This document shows positions 48,110-60,467 of a DNA stretch of 64,000 nucleotides, piece after piece (position 1 is the stretch's first letter; every line of letters begins with the position of its first letter). The DNA is from Clitopilus passeckerianus (Eukaryota; Basidiomycota; Agaricomycetes; Agaricales; Entolomataceae). Made by a program: the position numbers and the translations under genes. The notes under the pieces are model-generated. The model was not told where the DNA came from. It ran no database searches and saw only the letters and a program-made list of their open reading frames with translations. The stretch spans positions 248,001 through 312,000 of the forward strand of contig CALYLX010000058.1 of assembly GCA_944990035.1 (NCBI GenBank). The letters run 5' to 3'.

Positions 48110-49925
48110 ATGGCATGGAGAGGCAAGTTCAATTTGGGAATTACTCACTTTCAGGCTGGTCGCCATGAGCAAGCAGTTTCATACTTTACGGACGTGAGTT
48201 CGTGGGTTGTCCGTTAACCCACCATGCTGACATTTCACGAAGGCCATTGCGGAGGAAGGAGGCTCTACTCAGTTCATAATATACGACTCCAGGTGTGCAG
48301 TCTATGAGCAGCTCAAACGGATCAAGGAGGCTCTACTCGACGCCAAAACCACCATCAAGCTCGCACCAGACCAATGGCATGGATATGCGCGTTCAGCGCG
48401 TCTTTTCTCTCATGTGGGCAAATTTGACGCGTCATTGCAAATGGCAGACCTTTCCTTAGCGAGAATGAAGCCCCAACACGCCAAAAGACGCGTCGAAATA
48501 GAGAAGTTGAAGGAGCAGGTGACGGAGCAGAAAGATGTGGCTACCACCACCAAACAGCTCGGCAAGGAAAATATCAAAGGAAGCAAGGCTGCACCACTTA
48601 TCCCGGAGTCCAAGCGGGCATTGAGAATGCGACAGGAGTATATTGCTGCACTTCCAGTCGAGCTGTTTGGAGAAGTATTCCGAGAGGTCATGGAGGTTGA
48701 TTCGACTTACTTGATCACCCTCCTACGCGTCTGTCATTCCTGGCGCAGCATTGTGGAAGGCACACCACACCTATGGGACACCTTGATTCTCACCCAACGA
48801 TCACCTCAACGGAAACTTCGTCGATGGCTCAAACACTCTGGGGGCAGGATCCACGACCTCCAGATTCGGCCTGGCGCTTCAAGCCATCCGGACTGGCCAT
48901 TCGAAGAGTTGAAGCATATACGGCGGAAGAGTCTTCGGACTCTGACATCGAACGAGTGTAATATATTCACCGAACGCAAGTCAAATCTGAGAGCGTCCAT
49001 ATCCACCCTGCAGGAGCTCGTCCTCGGCAGGGAGGTCGTGGATGGAATGCAGTTTGATCCAGTGGGCGAATCCATGTACCCGATTCTGGCATCCTGCCCT
49101 TCCTTCCAATCCTTGACCTTGCACAACATGGTCTTCAATTGGGAGCTTGCCGCCACCAATCTCACCACCCTAACCTTTTTGCACCTGAACAGGTGCCGCT
49201 TTGATTCTCCGGACTCCGTCCTCCCAGCACTGGCTGCCAACCCACGGTTGCAAACTCTTATCGTCGACTCCTGGCCCTTCCCTCTTTGGGCGAATCTGAG
49301 TAACCCTAAGATTCCAAAGATCGCCCTTGAAGAGTTGAAGACAGTCAAGCTCGTCGGAAATATGACTGGCAAACTTTTGGAGTGTCTCAAAACTCCTGCA
49401 TTGGCCGACCTCGAGCTACATTCATGCGCAGGGATCGGCGACACCCTCGACCACCTCGCTTCACAGCACCCACAACTAGAACGCTTTTCAATCAACCAAT
49501 GTCCTTGGTCCACAAACCCTATCATTGACTTTCTATCCAAAATACCCGGCCTGAAGTGCCTCGAGCTCGTTAACCTGTCGGGCACCGCAAACGGAGTTGT
49601 TGAAGCTCTCACCACCCCTACAAAAACATCCGACAACCGGAGCGAATTCCTCTGTCCATCTTTGACCTATGTCAACCTCTCTAATAACAGGGACGTGAAA
49701 ACAGGACCCATTGTCCGGTTAATCAGAACACGCCTACCACCAACAACAGATGCTGATGCTCAACCGGTCGATGAGCAGTCGACCACTTTACCGGAAAAGA
49801 TTACAACGTTGAAGATAGACGGATGTGAACAGATAGATGTTGAGTGGGTGATGTGGCTCAGGGAGAATGTGCCTGTGGTTAGCTGCATTTATCAGACCAG
49901 GAAGAAAGCTGGATGGAAGCGATAG
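48110..49925 (+). CDS. TPR, F-box and LRR protein (Dia2/Pof3-like)
   Basis: SCF ubiquitin-ligase adaptor with an N-terminal TPR region. Exon 1 from ATG 48110 (MAWRGKFNLGITHFQAGRHE) continues after one intron with VYEQLKRIKEALLDAKTTIKL and YARSARLFSHVGKFDASLQ. The F-box lies in YIAALPVELFGEVFREVME and LLRVCHSWRSIVEGTPHLW. Leucine-rich segments follow to the end (PSLTYVNLSNNRDVKTGPI, KITTLKIDGCEQIDVEWV). This TPR-Fbox-LRR order is that of yeast Dia2 and fission yeast Pof3, which act at replication forks and telomeres. Orthology is likely but unproven. The stop lies 73 bases from the convergent stop of the next gene. Confidence 0.85.
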
Positions 49926-49998
49926 CAAGTTGTGACTATTTAATTCTTGTAACATATTATACATTCGCGTTGCAGGTGTATTCGGTAACCGGCCCGTT

Positions 49999-50782
49999 CT
50001 ACTTATTCAAAGAAGTGAAAGCTGCGTGTTTAACGGTAACCTCTGCGGCCGCATGTAAACCACCGACAATTGAAGTGTATAGCTCCTTCGTGGCGGTATC
50101 AATGTGAGCCTGTTTACTGGTCAGCCGCCGGAAGAGAGATAAACATAAAAATCAAAAGTAGCTCACTTGAACACTGTCCCAGCCAATGAGCAGAACGTAG
50201 GTTCCCTTATGTTCGACGGTTTCTCCCCAGGTAATTGAATCAGGCACTGGTGTCGTTTCCTTCTTGAGATTCTCGATCAACTTATTAAAAACCTCGAAGA
50301 AGGCTTCCTTTGTGGCCTCTGGCCTAAGCTTCATTACGGCTATTTCAGTGGTGGCCGCACTGAGCGCCGGGTTGTGGTCAGCGTCGAAGTTGACATGTAC
50401 AAATTCGAATGGTTGTTTGGTCACTTTTCCGAAGTAACCCATGATCTCCGCGTAGTCGGGAGATTTTGCGAGTTCGTAATGCTGCTCAACGGTTTCCCAA
50501 TCTACGACACCGCTTAGATACTAGACCCAAGGAACATCAAGGGTTTATCAAAGGACGTACTAACGAAGAAATAGCCTGTCTTTTCGTCCTCATGTTGGAT
50601 GCCACTGTATAGAGGACTAACCTTTTTGATTAGCAAAAGGGCGACGATCGTGGAACAAGGCTCAGTACACACGCAATGACGCCAGGCTGCTTGATCATAA
50701 GATCAACGCCTAGTCTCGAGATACCCTCTGGGTTCGCCAGATATTCGTCAGAGGCAACCAAAGTGAGAAACTCGACGGGCAT
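49999..50782 (-). CDS. Two-domain dimeric alpha-beta-barrel (ABM-like) protein, copy 1
   Basis: Small cytosolic-type protein of about 200 residues. The N half starts MPVEFLTLVASDEYLANPEG and continues into LMIKQPGVIAC. The C half has FEFVHVNFDADHNPALS, TEIAVMKLRPEATKEAF and VEHKGTYVLLIGWDSVQ. Each half has the strand-helix-strand rhythm of ABM/stress-responsive barrels, so the protein may form the barrel by internal pairing (inference). Three or four short introns occur at the same places as in the copy at 51045-51817. No catalytic residue is recognisable. The stop is at 49999-50001 after AAFTSLNK. Confidence 0.72.
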
Positions 50783-51044
50783 GGTGTAATGAGAGGAGTG
50801 CCAGTGGTATTGTGAGACCGCCGGTAGTGCTTCATTCAGGGATCCTTTTATATTCATCCAGCGAAACCCTGGGGAGCCCGGGGCGTGAAGCCTATTGCAA
50901 TTGTGTTGATGCTCCAAGTGTTTTATACCCGTTTCTGAGGGAGACGCGGTAGGCCGTAGTCACGGAGGCTGTATATTTTTAGTAACATATTCAAGTTGTA
51001 CATTTGCGCTGGCCCAGGATGTATATTGTTAATCGGCGTATACT

Positions 51045-51817
51045 TTACTTATCCAATTTAGTGAAAGCTGCATGTGTCAAAGTAATATCTGCGGCAGCAT
51101 GCAGACCAGGGATGATCGAGGTGTACGGCTCCTTCGAGACAGTATCGATGTGAGCCTGTTAACTCGTCAGCCAGCTGGTGCTCGTAACAAAGGCATGTAG
51201 CTTACTTGAACACTGTCCCAACCAATGAGCAGAACGTAAGTTCCCTTGTGCTCAACGGTTTCTCCCCATGTGATTGAACGAGGTGTGGTTTCCTTCTTCA
51301 GATTCTCGATCAACTTATCAAAAACTTCGAAGAATGCTTCCTTTGACACCCCGGGCTTGAGTTTCATCACGGCAATTTCAGTAGTGGCTGCACTGACTGC
51401 AGCGTTGTAGTCATTGTTGAAGTCGGCATGTACAAATTCGAATGGTTGTTTGGTCACCCGTCCGAAGAAACCCATGATTGCTACATAGTCGGGAGATTCT
51501 GCCAGATCGTAGTGCTGTTCGATGGTCTCCCAATCTGAATCACCATCAAGATTCTCAATCACAAAACATCGAGCATTTAGAGAATGAATGACGTACTAAC
51601 GAGGAAATAGCCTGTCTTCTTGTCCTCATTCTGGACGGCAGTGTATAGAGGGCTGATTCTTCCGATTAGCAAAATACCATCATTATGGAACAAGCCTTGA
51701 TACGAACGCAATGACGCCAGGCTGCTTGAGCATAAGATCAAGCCCTAGTTTCGCGATACCCACCGGGTCAGCCAGGAATTCATCAGAAGCAACCAAGGTG
51801 ACAAACTCGACAGGCAT
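51045..51817 (-). CDS. Two-domain dimeric alpha-beta-barrel (ABM-like) protein, copy 2
   Basis: Tandem paralogue of the gene at 49999-50782, about 80% identical by eye in the C half. N half: MPVEFVTLVASDEFLADPVG and LMLKQPGVIAF, then PLYTAVQNEDKKTGYFLVSW. C half: FEFVHADFNNDYNAAVS, TEIAVMKLKPGVSKEAF and VEHKGTYVLLIGWDSVQ. The C-terminus is AAFTKLDK. It lacks two residues present in copy 1 around TTP-RSITWGE. Both start codons sit in similar upstream sequence, so promoter and gene were copied together. The function is unknown. Confidence 0.72.
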
Positions 51818-52398
51818 AGTGCGGTAGTGGCGGAAAGTGGTACTGTGAGACCGTCCACAGTGCTTCATCCATTGATCCTTTTGTATCCATCGAGCGAGAA
51901 CCCCGGAGCTAACGATGCCAATGCTATTAACAATCGTGTTGATGCTCCGAGTGCATTATCCCCATTTCTGAGAGAAAAGCTCTTGCATCGGCCGAGTCCG
52001 ACCGCCGGATAGTCAACACTAGCCTTTAAAGGTTTTGGATAACCCGTTTTGCTTGGAGCTTACCCAAAAGTGCATCGTAATGGATAGTATCGCGCCGAGT
52101 CAGGACACCTTAGGATGCAAGTTAGGATGCCTTGACTCCCGTGTTACACGGGAGGTGTGAAAGCAAAGAACGCTGGCCAAGTCAAAAGCTACGCACTAGT
52201 CTCCTTGGGTTCCCGATGAATAATTGCAATCCACTCATCTACCATGATATTCGCGGGAAGGTTGTTGAGGAACCATGCTGCAAAGGGCTGTAATTAGCAC
52301 CGGCAAGTCCGGTCCCGCTTGCCCGACCAATCATTGGCCTCATGACGTCAGGGTTCCATCCAATAAAACCCGCCGTCCTCGAGCTCGCGATAAGCCAA
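51818..52398. other. Divergent promoter region
   Basis: Between ABM-like copy 2 (minus) and the phosphate carrier (plus). No supported gene. Confidence 0.5.
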
Positions 52399-53687
52399 AT
52401 GGCGCCGGTCAACGTCCCTACATTCACTGCACGCGACTATTATGCATTCTTCATGGCCGGTGGTATTGGTGCGACGTGAGCTTTGAATGCTTGCCCAGAA
52501 ACCTTCTCATGCTAACGTTTGGATTCCCTCACTAAAGCCTTAGCCACGGGGCTATGACCCGTAAGCGGTCCGTTGTGCTGGAAGGCTTCGCGTAATCTGA
52601 CCAGAGGTTCAGCCATCGATGTTGTAAAAACAAGAATTCAAGTGGACCCAGCCTTCAAAGGCAAAGGTTTCGTGACGAGCACTCGTCAAGTTATAACCAA
52701 CGAAGGGGCACGCGCCCTCCTCACGGGCTTTGGTCCAACAGCAGTCGGCTACCTCGTTCAAGGAGGTGCAAAATTTGCTGGTTACGAGTTCTGGAAGAGA
52801 AAGATGGTCCAAATCTCCGGTGACTCAGAGACAGCAACAAAATACCGCACTGTGATCTATCTCGGTTCTGCGTCTATCGCTGAGTATGTCCCTACTAGAA
52901 AGGCTTTCTGAGGCGTAAACTGACTATGGATGGGCCTCCACAGATTCTTTGCAGACATACTACTTACACCCCTTGAGGCCACCCGTATACGGCTGGTGTC
53001 GCAACGTGGTTATGCCACGGGGTTGGTGAGCGGCTTCACACGGTTAGCGCGAGAAGGTGGTCTCCGGGAGCTTTACGCAGGTTTTGTACCTATCTTGTTC
53101 AAGTATGTCATTCCTTACTTCTCAGCCACGATCTCAACGTGCGAGCATGTCATCACAGGCAAATACCTTTCGCCATTGGCCAATTCACCGTCAACGAATT
53201 ATGCCATGAACTCGCATTCAGGAGCATGTCCGAAGAAACGAAGCGGAATCTGTCCTATTCATCAAAGTTGACTATCTCCCTCGGTAGCGGTATTATCGCA
53301 GGATTTGCCGCTGCGATTTTTAGTCAGGTAAGTCGTTCGCCATGGTAGTAATAATGATATGATCTTAACCGTTATCAACTCACTCGACAGCCCGCGGACA
53401 CACTCCTCAGTCAGATCAACAAGGGGCATGGCCCTAAAGGCACCATGATGCATCGTCTAGCTACCCTTGCTAAGGAAGCAGGTTTCCGAGGATTGTTTGC
53501 TGGGCTGGGTCCTCGTATGATTATGACGGCTGGTCTCGTTTCATCCCAATTTGTTATGTATGGTGCAGTTAAAGAGGGTAAGTTATTCCTTTTGTTCATC
53601 CCCAAAATAATCTGAGCTCAATTCATTCTCAAAGCCCTTCATGCACCACCTGGGATTGAGATTCACAAGGAAGGAAAGTCTGATTAA
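52399..53687 (+). CDS. MIR1: Mitochondrial phosphate carrier (MIR1/SLC25A3)
   Basis: Inner-membrane importer of phosphate into the mitochondrial matrix. The start at 52399 gives [26 protein letters not shown], as in other MIR1 proteins. After two introns the first carrier signature reads [19 protein letters not shown]. The second repeat has [14 protein letters not shown] and [21 protein letters not shown]. The third has [14 protein letters not shown] and [13 protein letters not shown]. Together these are the three Px(D/E)xx(K/R) mitochondrial-carrier repeats. The C-terminus is HKEGKSD at 53687. Frames rejoin cleanly over about six short introns. Confidence 0.92.
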
Positions 53688-54475
53688 AAGTGGTCTCAAG
53701 TAGGGTGCCAATGTCTTCTCAATCCATGGATCGTGTAACTGCCTGTACTGATATAATTCTGACTTCCTAGTCTAGAAACGAACGTCTTGCGATAGATTAG
53801 ATATCTATTTTCTTCAATATCATAGATCTGATACCAGTTACTATGTTCTGGATACTTCTTCAAGCCGCAAGAGTAGCTCATGGGCTCGGGAGACAAATTG
53901 AAGGGCTCATTCGGCGTCTGGGTTGAGCGCTGGAACGGATCAATCGGTGATGTCGTTGTTACCGTCATCATTTCTCCAGCCAGTCATCTTGAAACGGTCA
54001 AATCTCCAGTTGATTGCCGGTTCTTGGTCCTTGCAGCTCTTCCGCGAAACATTTCCAACGAAGCGATGACTTGCTCAGGCGTATCTGATGCTTATCTTTG
54101 TCCTACACGACAGGAAGGGGATTGTATCTTGCGGTCTCAGTGCTCTATTTACTCGTCAAATCTGACATTTCGACAGTTCTCTGGGCATCACGCACACAAG
54201 ATTCCCACTGATGGGCCCACTGGGGTTTAGATGAGATGGAGCCAGCACAGCTCACTTTGTTGTAGCAAGGGGCGCCTGGTGATTGTATCACTGAGGTGCG
54301 GTGCAGGGTCCCTTTGGCCTCGGGACTATAAGTAAGGATCAGCCCTCTCTTGGAATCTTTGCCCGGCGCCCCCGTACTCCCAGGTCCTCCCAACCTCACC
54401 CCGAGGCTTTTGCTTCGTTTTCCCATTCCTTTCAGCAGGTTCTGGAATTCCTCTCTTTTGCTCTTTGCTTTCAGG
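53688..54475. other. Intergenic region, no supported gene
   Basis: Spacer and PL14 promoter. A 91-codon minus frame (53696-53971) and a 116-codon plus frame (53880-54230) overlap each other; neither has a domain or splice partner. Confidence 0.4.
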
Positions 54476-55686
54476 ATGTCTCGCTCAGCTATCGTCGTTT
54501 TCTCCCCCCTTCGTTTCATCGTCTTGCTATTTGCTCTCTTTTCTGTCGCGCCGATCAACGCTGCACCAGTCAAGTACAGGCGGTCTCAAGATGCTGAGGT
54601 CCTGGCTGCTCGATCCGTGATCGCTGCAGAACCCAGAGCTGAGCCTGCTATATCGACCATCCTGTCTCGAGGTTTAACCATGCATGTCCGCTCCAGGCTC
54701 TTCCCGCTATGGGCTGCCAAACGAGCTGCAGGCAACCTCCTTGGATGGTTGTTCCCCGTCGACGGTGCCGCCTCAAAATGGACCACGGCAGAGGGCTCCG
54801 GCTCCCTTGCCTTGAGCGATAGCACACTGGGTGTCACGCATGCATCAGGACCCAAATATTCCTACGTTACCTTCGAGGGTAAGAAGGCGCTCAAGGCCCA
54901 TTATCCCAAGGGCAGTTACCGTCCTGGCGCCAATGACGGTTCACCAGCGGGTGGAATATCTTTCTATATTAGTGGCCCCGACGACGTGGACCTCACCACG
55001 GCAAAGGAGGCTACCTTTGGCTACTCCCTTTTCTTCCCTGAGGGTTTTGAATGGGTCAAAGGTGGAAAGCTCCCTGGGTTCTGTAAGACCCCATATCGTT
55101 CTGTGGAGTGCACAACTAATATCATTTTCTTCTAGACGGTGGTGATAATGATGAAGTCTCCCGCGGCTGTTCAGGTGGTCGTCGAGATATCAAATGCTTC
55201 TCTGCACGTCTGATGTGGCGTCCCGAGGGTGCCGGAGAAATGTACACCTATCTTCCCCCTTACGATGAGCCAGGCTTCGAGGCCAACAAGAAGCAGTGCT
55301 CCGTCCCCAACTCCGACTGCAACCCCACCTACGGCACTTCGCTGAATCGTGGTAGCTTCCATTTCAAGGAAGGCGCATGGACCACTGTTTCCGAGCGTGT
55401 CAAGCTCAACACTGCAGGCAAAGCCGATGGAGAACTCGAATTATTCGTTGAAGGAAAGAGTGTTGTCAACGTCTCTGGGCTCAAAATTCGAGATAGTGAC
55501 CAAGGCAGGATAAGGGGAATCTTCATGCAGTCATTCTTCGGAGGTGAGCCCTTGTATCTTTTGTGGCGGTGGTTCATGTACCGACTGATCTTGTGATTTT
55601 AAGGCCACGACCGCGACTGGGCGTCACCCAAGGATCAAGACATCTACTTTGCTGACCTTTCTGTTGCTATCACCGAGAAGCTTTGA
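54476..55686 (+). CDS. Secreted polysaccharide lyase, PL14 (alginate/glucuronan lyase-like)
   Basis: Extracellular lyase of uronate-containing polysaccharides; fungal members often act on glucuronan or related polymers. The start at 54476 opens a signal peptide (FIVLLFALFSVAPINAAP). An in-frame ATG at 54350 would place extra residues before it and is less likely. About 60 residues with RR and KR dibasic sites separate it from the catalytic beta-jelly-roll: YSYVTFEGKKALKAHYPKGS, GYSLFFPEGFEWVKGGKLPG, then after an intron GCSGGRRDIKCFSARLMWR and MYTYLPPYDE, then RGSFHFKEGAWTTVSERVKL, GELELFVEGKSV, GIFMQSFFGGHDRDWASPKDQ and YFADLSVAI. Two introns. The stop is 55684-55686. Confidence 0.87.
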
Positions 55687-55913
55687 GAGCAATTTTTTTG
55701 AGTTAAGGGGTAGCATCGACCAATTGATTTGGCTCAATGTGATAGTTTTGGGGTTCGGGACTACGGCTTGAAGCTTGACTATTTGCAATAGTTTAGTCTT
55801 CACATTCCAATCTTGTGTCTGTACACAGATGCTACAGATAATACATACACGGAAGGCATGACATGGAGAGAGGTTCTCTCTAAGTTAGGACTTTCAGAGG
55901 ATCCCAAGCGAGA

Positions 55914-58900
55914 CTAGTCCATGGATCTTTCGTTTAGGCCGAGGCATGTTGCCAACTTATCCTTTACTGAGGCCGTAGAATTATGATCGAGGTCCCAAGC
56001 CAGGAAACGCCGGCAAACTGCTTCCGCGTCTGCAAGGTCCTCCTTCTCCTTTGACGACATGTCTTCATCCAGCAGGATGCCTATCTCATGATTGGAGACC
56101 AAATTGCTAAACCCAGGACAAACTCTACCAGAGCCAGACTGGACTTTAGTGGTGTATCTTACCTGACATACTGCGCACGCTCAACCAGGCGTGAAGGAAG
56201 TCCAAACAGTGCAGCACATTGCGCTGCGTGAGAGTTCAACGATAGCCCAGGAGCCATGCTGTAGCAATGTGAAGTAAGCGACCAAACAAAGAAACGAAAG
56301 TCTCACCGATATAGGTACGTTATATTTTCACCCACAGTGGGAGACTTCGTTTGCGCCGTGGTCGAGTTAGTGAACCCGTTGGAGGTGGCTTCTGATTCCA
56401 AGATACGGCCTTCACTGGTTGTGAATAAGACTTCCATGTGGCAGAAAGATATGGGAATGTTCTCTGGATTTAGCAAATCCTCTCGAAAAACGTCATGGAA
56501 GTGCGTCGCAACGAGGACCTTGGGGCAGCTGCGCCCACGTTTCAATAGATGTTGCAATACTCCACAGAAAATGCCTGCGCCATCTGTTTTGGATTGGTAT
56601 TTTCCGTTAACATTAGCGTAGCCCGGTGTACAACGGACCTGTAGCAAGGGTGCCTTTTCCGAATTCGTCCAGAAGAACGAGGGACCGACAAGTGCAGTTT
56701 CGCAGTGCAAGGGACACTTGGTTCAAATCAATCATGAAAGCTGACTGGACCTGGAAAGCTCTTCAGCGTCCACTTAAAAACAACTGGTTATGCCCGGACC
56801 CTTGAAACCGACTCCCTAGTGGATATTCTAGTAAAGACTTGTTCTGACATAAGTGCAGGCGAAAACATTTCAGGCTGACACTTACTCTTGTCCACAAGGC
56901 CAAGTGTAGCGGCTTCTGCTGGAACGAAACTATGAATGGGGCCGTCATGCTTTAGTTAGACAGCTTGGTCGGCTGGACAAACACATACCATCCAACCTAC
57001 AGAAATATTACACGATGTTCAATGAAAGAACGCGAAGGTTCTCACTGACCTGCGCCATGATCTGGATGAGGGCGATCTAATCAAGTTGAGATGGCTGCAT
57101 CAGAGCAAGGTTATCCCATTCAACTGACTTGTTTAAGATAAACGCTCTGAAAAAAAATTCATTAGACACATCGCCCATCCGGATACTTCTACCTACCTTC
57201 CCACAAGCGTTGGCTCCAGTGCATAGTAGGATACTGTTACCAGTCTTCGAGTTGGGCGGTCGAGCACCAGGTGCGTGACTTCCCCCACCAACAATGTGTG
57301 CGTCGTTTGGAACAAACATATCGACAACCTGTTCTTGCAAGGGATGCCTAGAAACGGTCCCTTAACGTGTTGTCTCCTGTCTCCTTCCAATTATAGGACT
57401 TACCTTCCCTGAGTGATGTCGATCATATTCTCCTCTATCATTATGGGTCTCTGATAATTGTTGGCCCTAGAAACCTCAGCAAATGACAACAGGCAGTCAA
57501 GTTCAGCGCATATTTGACAAGCATGAGTGATTGGATCCTCATAAACCAAGATCTCTTCAAGGAGGGCGTGGACGATCTCAATTTCACGATCCACAATCGC
57601 TGAATGAAGGTCGCCGATATGTGCGTCCATGTCTGTGTAAAGTAAGATTTCGGGCAAGCATGACAGGCATAAAATGGCACCATGCATCTCCTGAGACTTG
57701 AAGTAGACGTTGGCGCTGAAGAAAATCGTCTATTAGAGTGACTCAGGGGAGACATGGGAAAGATCTACTTTGACGAAAACTGTGGTAGGGGTCGTATCAG
57801 CAGTTTATTGAAGATAATAGTGGGGAATACCTGGAAACTCCACCCTTCGATACCGTCGATTTGACCTCCAGATTCCCACTGAGGTAGCATCGGCACACAT
57901 ATCAAGAAGCCTGAATGTTCTAAGAATGGAGCCGAACATTTGGTGTTGAACCCACCTAATTGAGGAAAATAGACGACATTGAGGGAAGAAAAGTGAGGCG
58001 GCACAGAGTCCGCAATCTGTTCGGCGACTTTGCTCTATTGACAAGATGTAGTCAGAGGGAGAAACAGACAAGATTAAGCTTGACTTACTAAGACATCGTC
58101 GATGCCGCTGTATACATGCTTTCTGTTGTCCAAGTCCTCGTCAATATTACGCCTTACACAGATCCTGCCAGCTTCTGTGGACTCCTCCCAATCGATCTAC
58201 ATAGAATGGTTGACTTTACAGCTTCAACCTAGGGATCACCTCACTTACAACGTCATTGATTCTCATACCAACCTCCTTGAACTTCACACTCTCCAGTGCA
58301 GTGGTAAGCTAACATAATTATCAGTCCGTGTCGAAGATCTAGCGGTTGAGCACCCACCTTGGCGATGAATGCAACTTGCATGGCTGAGTGTAAATCAGAG
58401 AGGCAGTCCCTGATCATTGCACCATGGAACGAAAACTTTGGCTAGATCAATAAGCTAACTTTTCTTGGGTGGAAAGGCACGGAACCTTGACGATCCCCTG
58501 CCAGTCGTATAGCTTTCCTCGACCCGCCTTTAACATGGTAAGGATTCGAGGAACATTCTTCATGCCATTCAGGTGTCCGTGTATGAGGCTTGCAGTGGCA
58601 ATGTTCTCCGGATGGGAGAAGCAGGCAACGGCATCATGGCGGGAGCGAATTACATCTAGAGAAAGAGAGGGTCGAAGCAGCCAAGTTCGCATCAGCGAAC
58701 GCCCCAGGGTTGTTTTCGTGTTATCCAAGGTACCTACGTAAAAGATGCGACTGCGTCAGCCGGGTCAGACCAGATAGGAAAGGATGACAAACCGAAGAGG
58801 GAAAGACCTTCTTTGGTCTTGTCAGAGTGGATTGAAGCATGGCTTTCATTCTCAAATAGTTGCAAGGACCTGAAGAACGGTCAGCGAATGCAATTCACCA

Positions 58901-60063
58901 GCGAGGGGTAGTATACAGCAACGCGTCGCCGTTTATCTGCATCACTTCGTTCCTGGGACGTGAGAAGAACTTGAAGGTGAGGGCGGATTGAGGGGACCAC
59001 AGTGACGCACAAAGATATGATTTCAATACGCGACACATCCAGGCCACTGATGCCTTCTTCGTGGAGATCGTTGACAGCACGATCGCGAACGAGAGAGTCA
59101 AGGAGAGCGCCTATCGAAGCCAACTTGGAATCATTGTGAGCTGGCGAACCCAAGAGAATTGAACAGACTGGTCTTACGCAAAGCGGAGAGGACTCGACGA
59201 AGGCATAATTGGAAATTCTGATCAATGCATTCCACTTCTGCAAAGTCGGATCCCCGATAGAGTCCTTTCGAGCTTGCATAAACTCATATGCATTCTTGCC
59301 AGTCGTGCCGGCTTCTGAAGCTGAGTCTTCGGCGGGATTCAAAGGAAGGCCAGAAAGTAGATGCAAGGAAAGTAACCGAGAACGGCCGCGTGTTGCAGTG
59401 AACTCCTTGTGTGGTCTAATTTGGAAGAAACCACCGCGTTGATCCACTGAAGAGAAAGTCCAATCAGAAAGCATTCCGGAACAGAGAGTCAGCTAAACTC
59501 ACTCTGGTCACGGAGTTCATCGATAAAGGCATCCTCGGCCTTCGAGCTCGTCAACACCACATCGGGGTCGAACTGTTCCAAAACTGGGGAACATAATGTC
59601 AAATGCAGTGGCATATATAGACAACTTACTCATGCTAGTGAGGTCGTATGGCGGCCACTCTTCCGTGTCTTCAAGGACGGAGAGCACACCCTTTTGAGAT
59701 TCATAGAGGGCACACCCCATTCTACCGCTTTATTCCTGATGAGCGCCATGGCGAGGCTTTGTGAATGATACCACGAACTGCACGTTCCAGGTGGTAAGGT
59801 ACGTCTACAAGATTATGTTTAAATCGATTTCAAGCTTGCAGTACTGGTCCACCCACCTTGGAAGTTTCCTCCGTTTCTTCGCTATCAGTTCCCGATGCAG
59901 CAGACGGGCCGTCAGGTTCCATTGCTTGCCATCTCACTTGCTTCGACCTCGCATTATCCTCATGCATGGCACCCCCAGTACCATCAGATGCCTCATCTTT
60001 GGAGACATCCGCAAGGTCTCGGGTCAATTGAACCTTCCTTCGTTTCGGAGGTGGAGAGCGCAT
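55914..60063 (-). CDS. MSH5: Meiotic MutS homologue MSH5
   Basis: Partner of MSH4 in stabilising meiotic crossovers. The N-terminus from 60063 is basic ([15 protein letters not shown]-like) and acidic, then [30 protein letters not shown] and [12 protein letters not shown]. The lever/clamp part has [20 protein letters not shown] and [20 protein letters not shown], an MSH5-like pattern. The ATPase has Walker A TGANACGK, then [15 protein letters not shown] and [17 protein letters not shown]. These run over three tiny exons (57129-57146, 57050-57076, 56989-56996) and one short exon. They are followed by [17 protein letters not shown], Walker [13 protein letters not shown] and [11 protein letters not shown]. 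The C-terminus is [10 protein letters not shown] at 55914. About 20 introns; all checked junctions keep frame. The N-terminal exon assignment is the least certain part. Confidence 0.85.
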
Positions 60064-60467
60064 GTTTGAATGGCACTCTCCAGAGCTACGTTGAGAATAT
60101 ATGCGTTAGGCAAACACTCCGCCTTCCCAATTAGGTGGCGGCGTTTCCTTCATTTACGACTCGCTTCAAACACAGAAACGAGAAGAAAACGACCACTCTC
60201 CTCCAATCATCAATGGGTTATTGAGTGGTTCTGCGTGCGTGATGAAAAGGTGGACGAGATATTCAGTAGAAGATCTACGCAATGCAGAAACCCCGCTCTA
60301 CGCTACTAGAAGGCATATATAAAACCTCTATAACGCCTGGCTGATTATTCTCCCTTCTCCTGTTCAACCCCTGCTCCAAATTCGTCCTCACCGTTGTATC
60401 AACCCCTGTCGTCAACCCGGAAAGTGCAGGCCCCGCAGGGCTAAATCCCTCTGTCCGTTTCAGGACC
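60064..60467. other. Divergent promoter region
   Basis: Between MSH5 (minus) and a small hypothetical gene (plus). No supported coding frame. Confidence 0.4.

Larger units (their letters stand above)
49999..51900 (-). repeat. Tandem gene duplication, unit about 1.05 kb
   Basis: The two ABM-like genes, their introns and about 80-100 bases upstream of each start codon are alignable by eye. For example, GTGAGACCG and AGTGCTTCATCCA/TTC lie upstream of both, as does a conserved GATCCTTTT element. The start codons are 1,035 bases apart and in the same orientation. Confidence 0.8.

Noticed and set aside
47788..48132. 114-codon minus-strand frame
   Set aside because: It overlaps the promoter and first exon of the well-supported TPR/F-box gene and carries no known motif.
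53696..53971. 91-codon minus-strand frame with a protein-like middle part
   Set aside because: Overlapped by an equally long opposite frame; no upstream exon or domain could be found.
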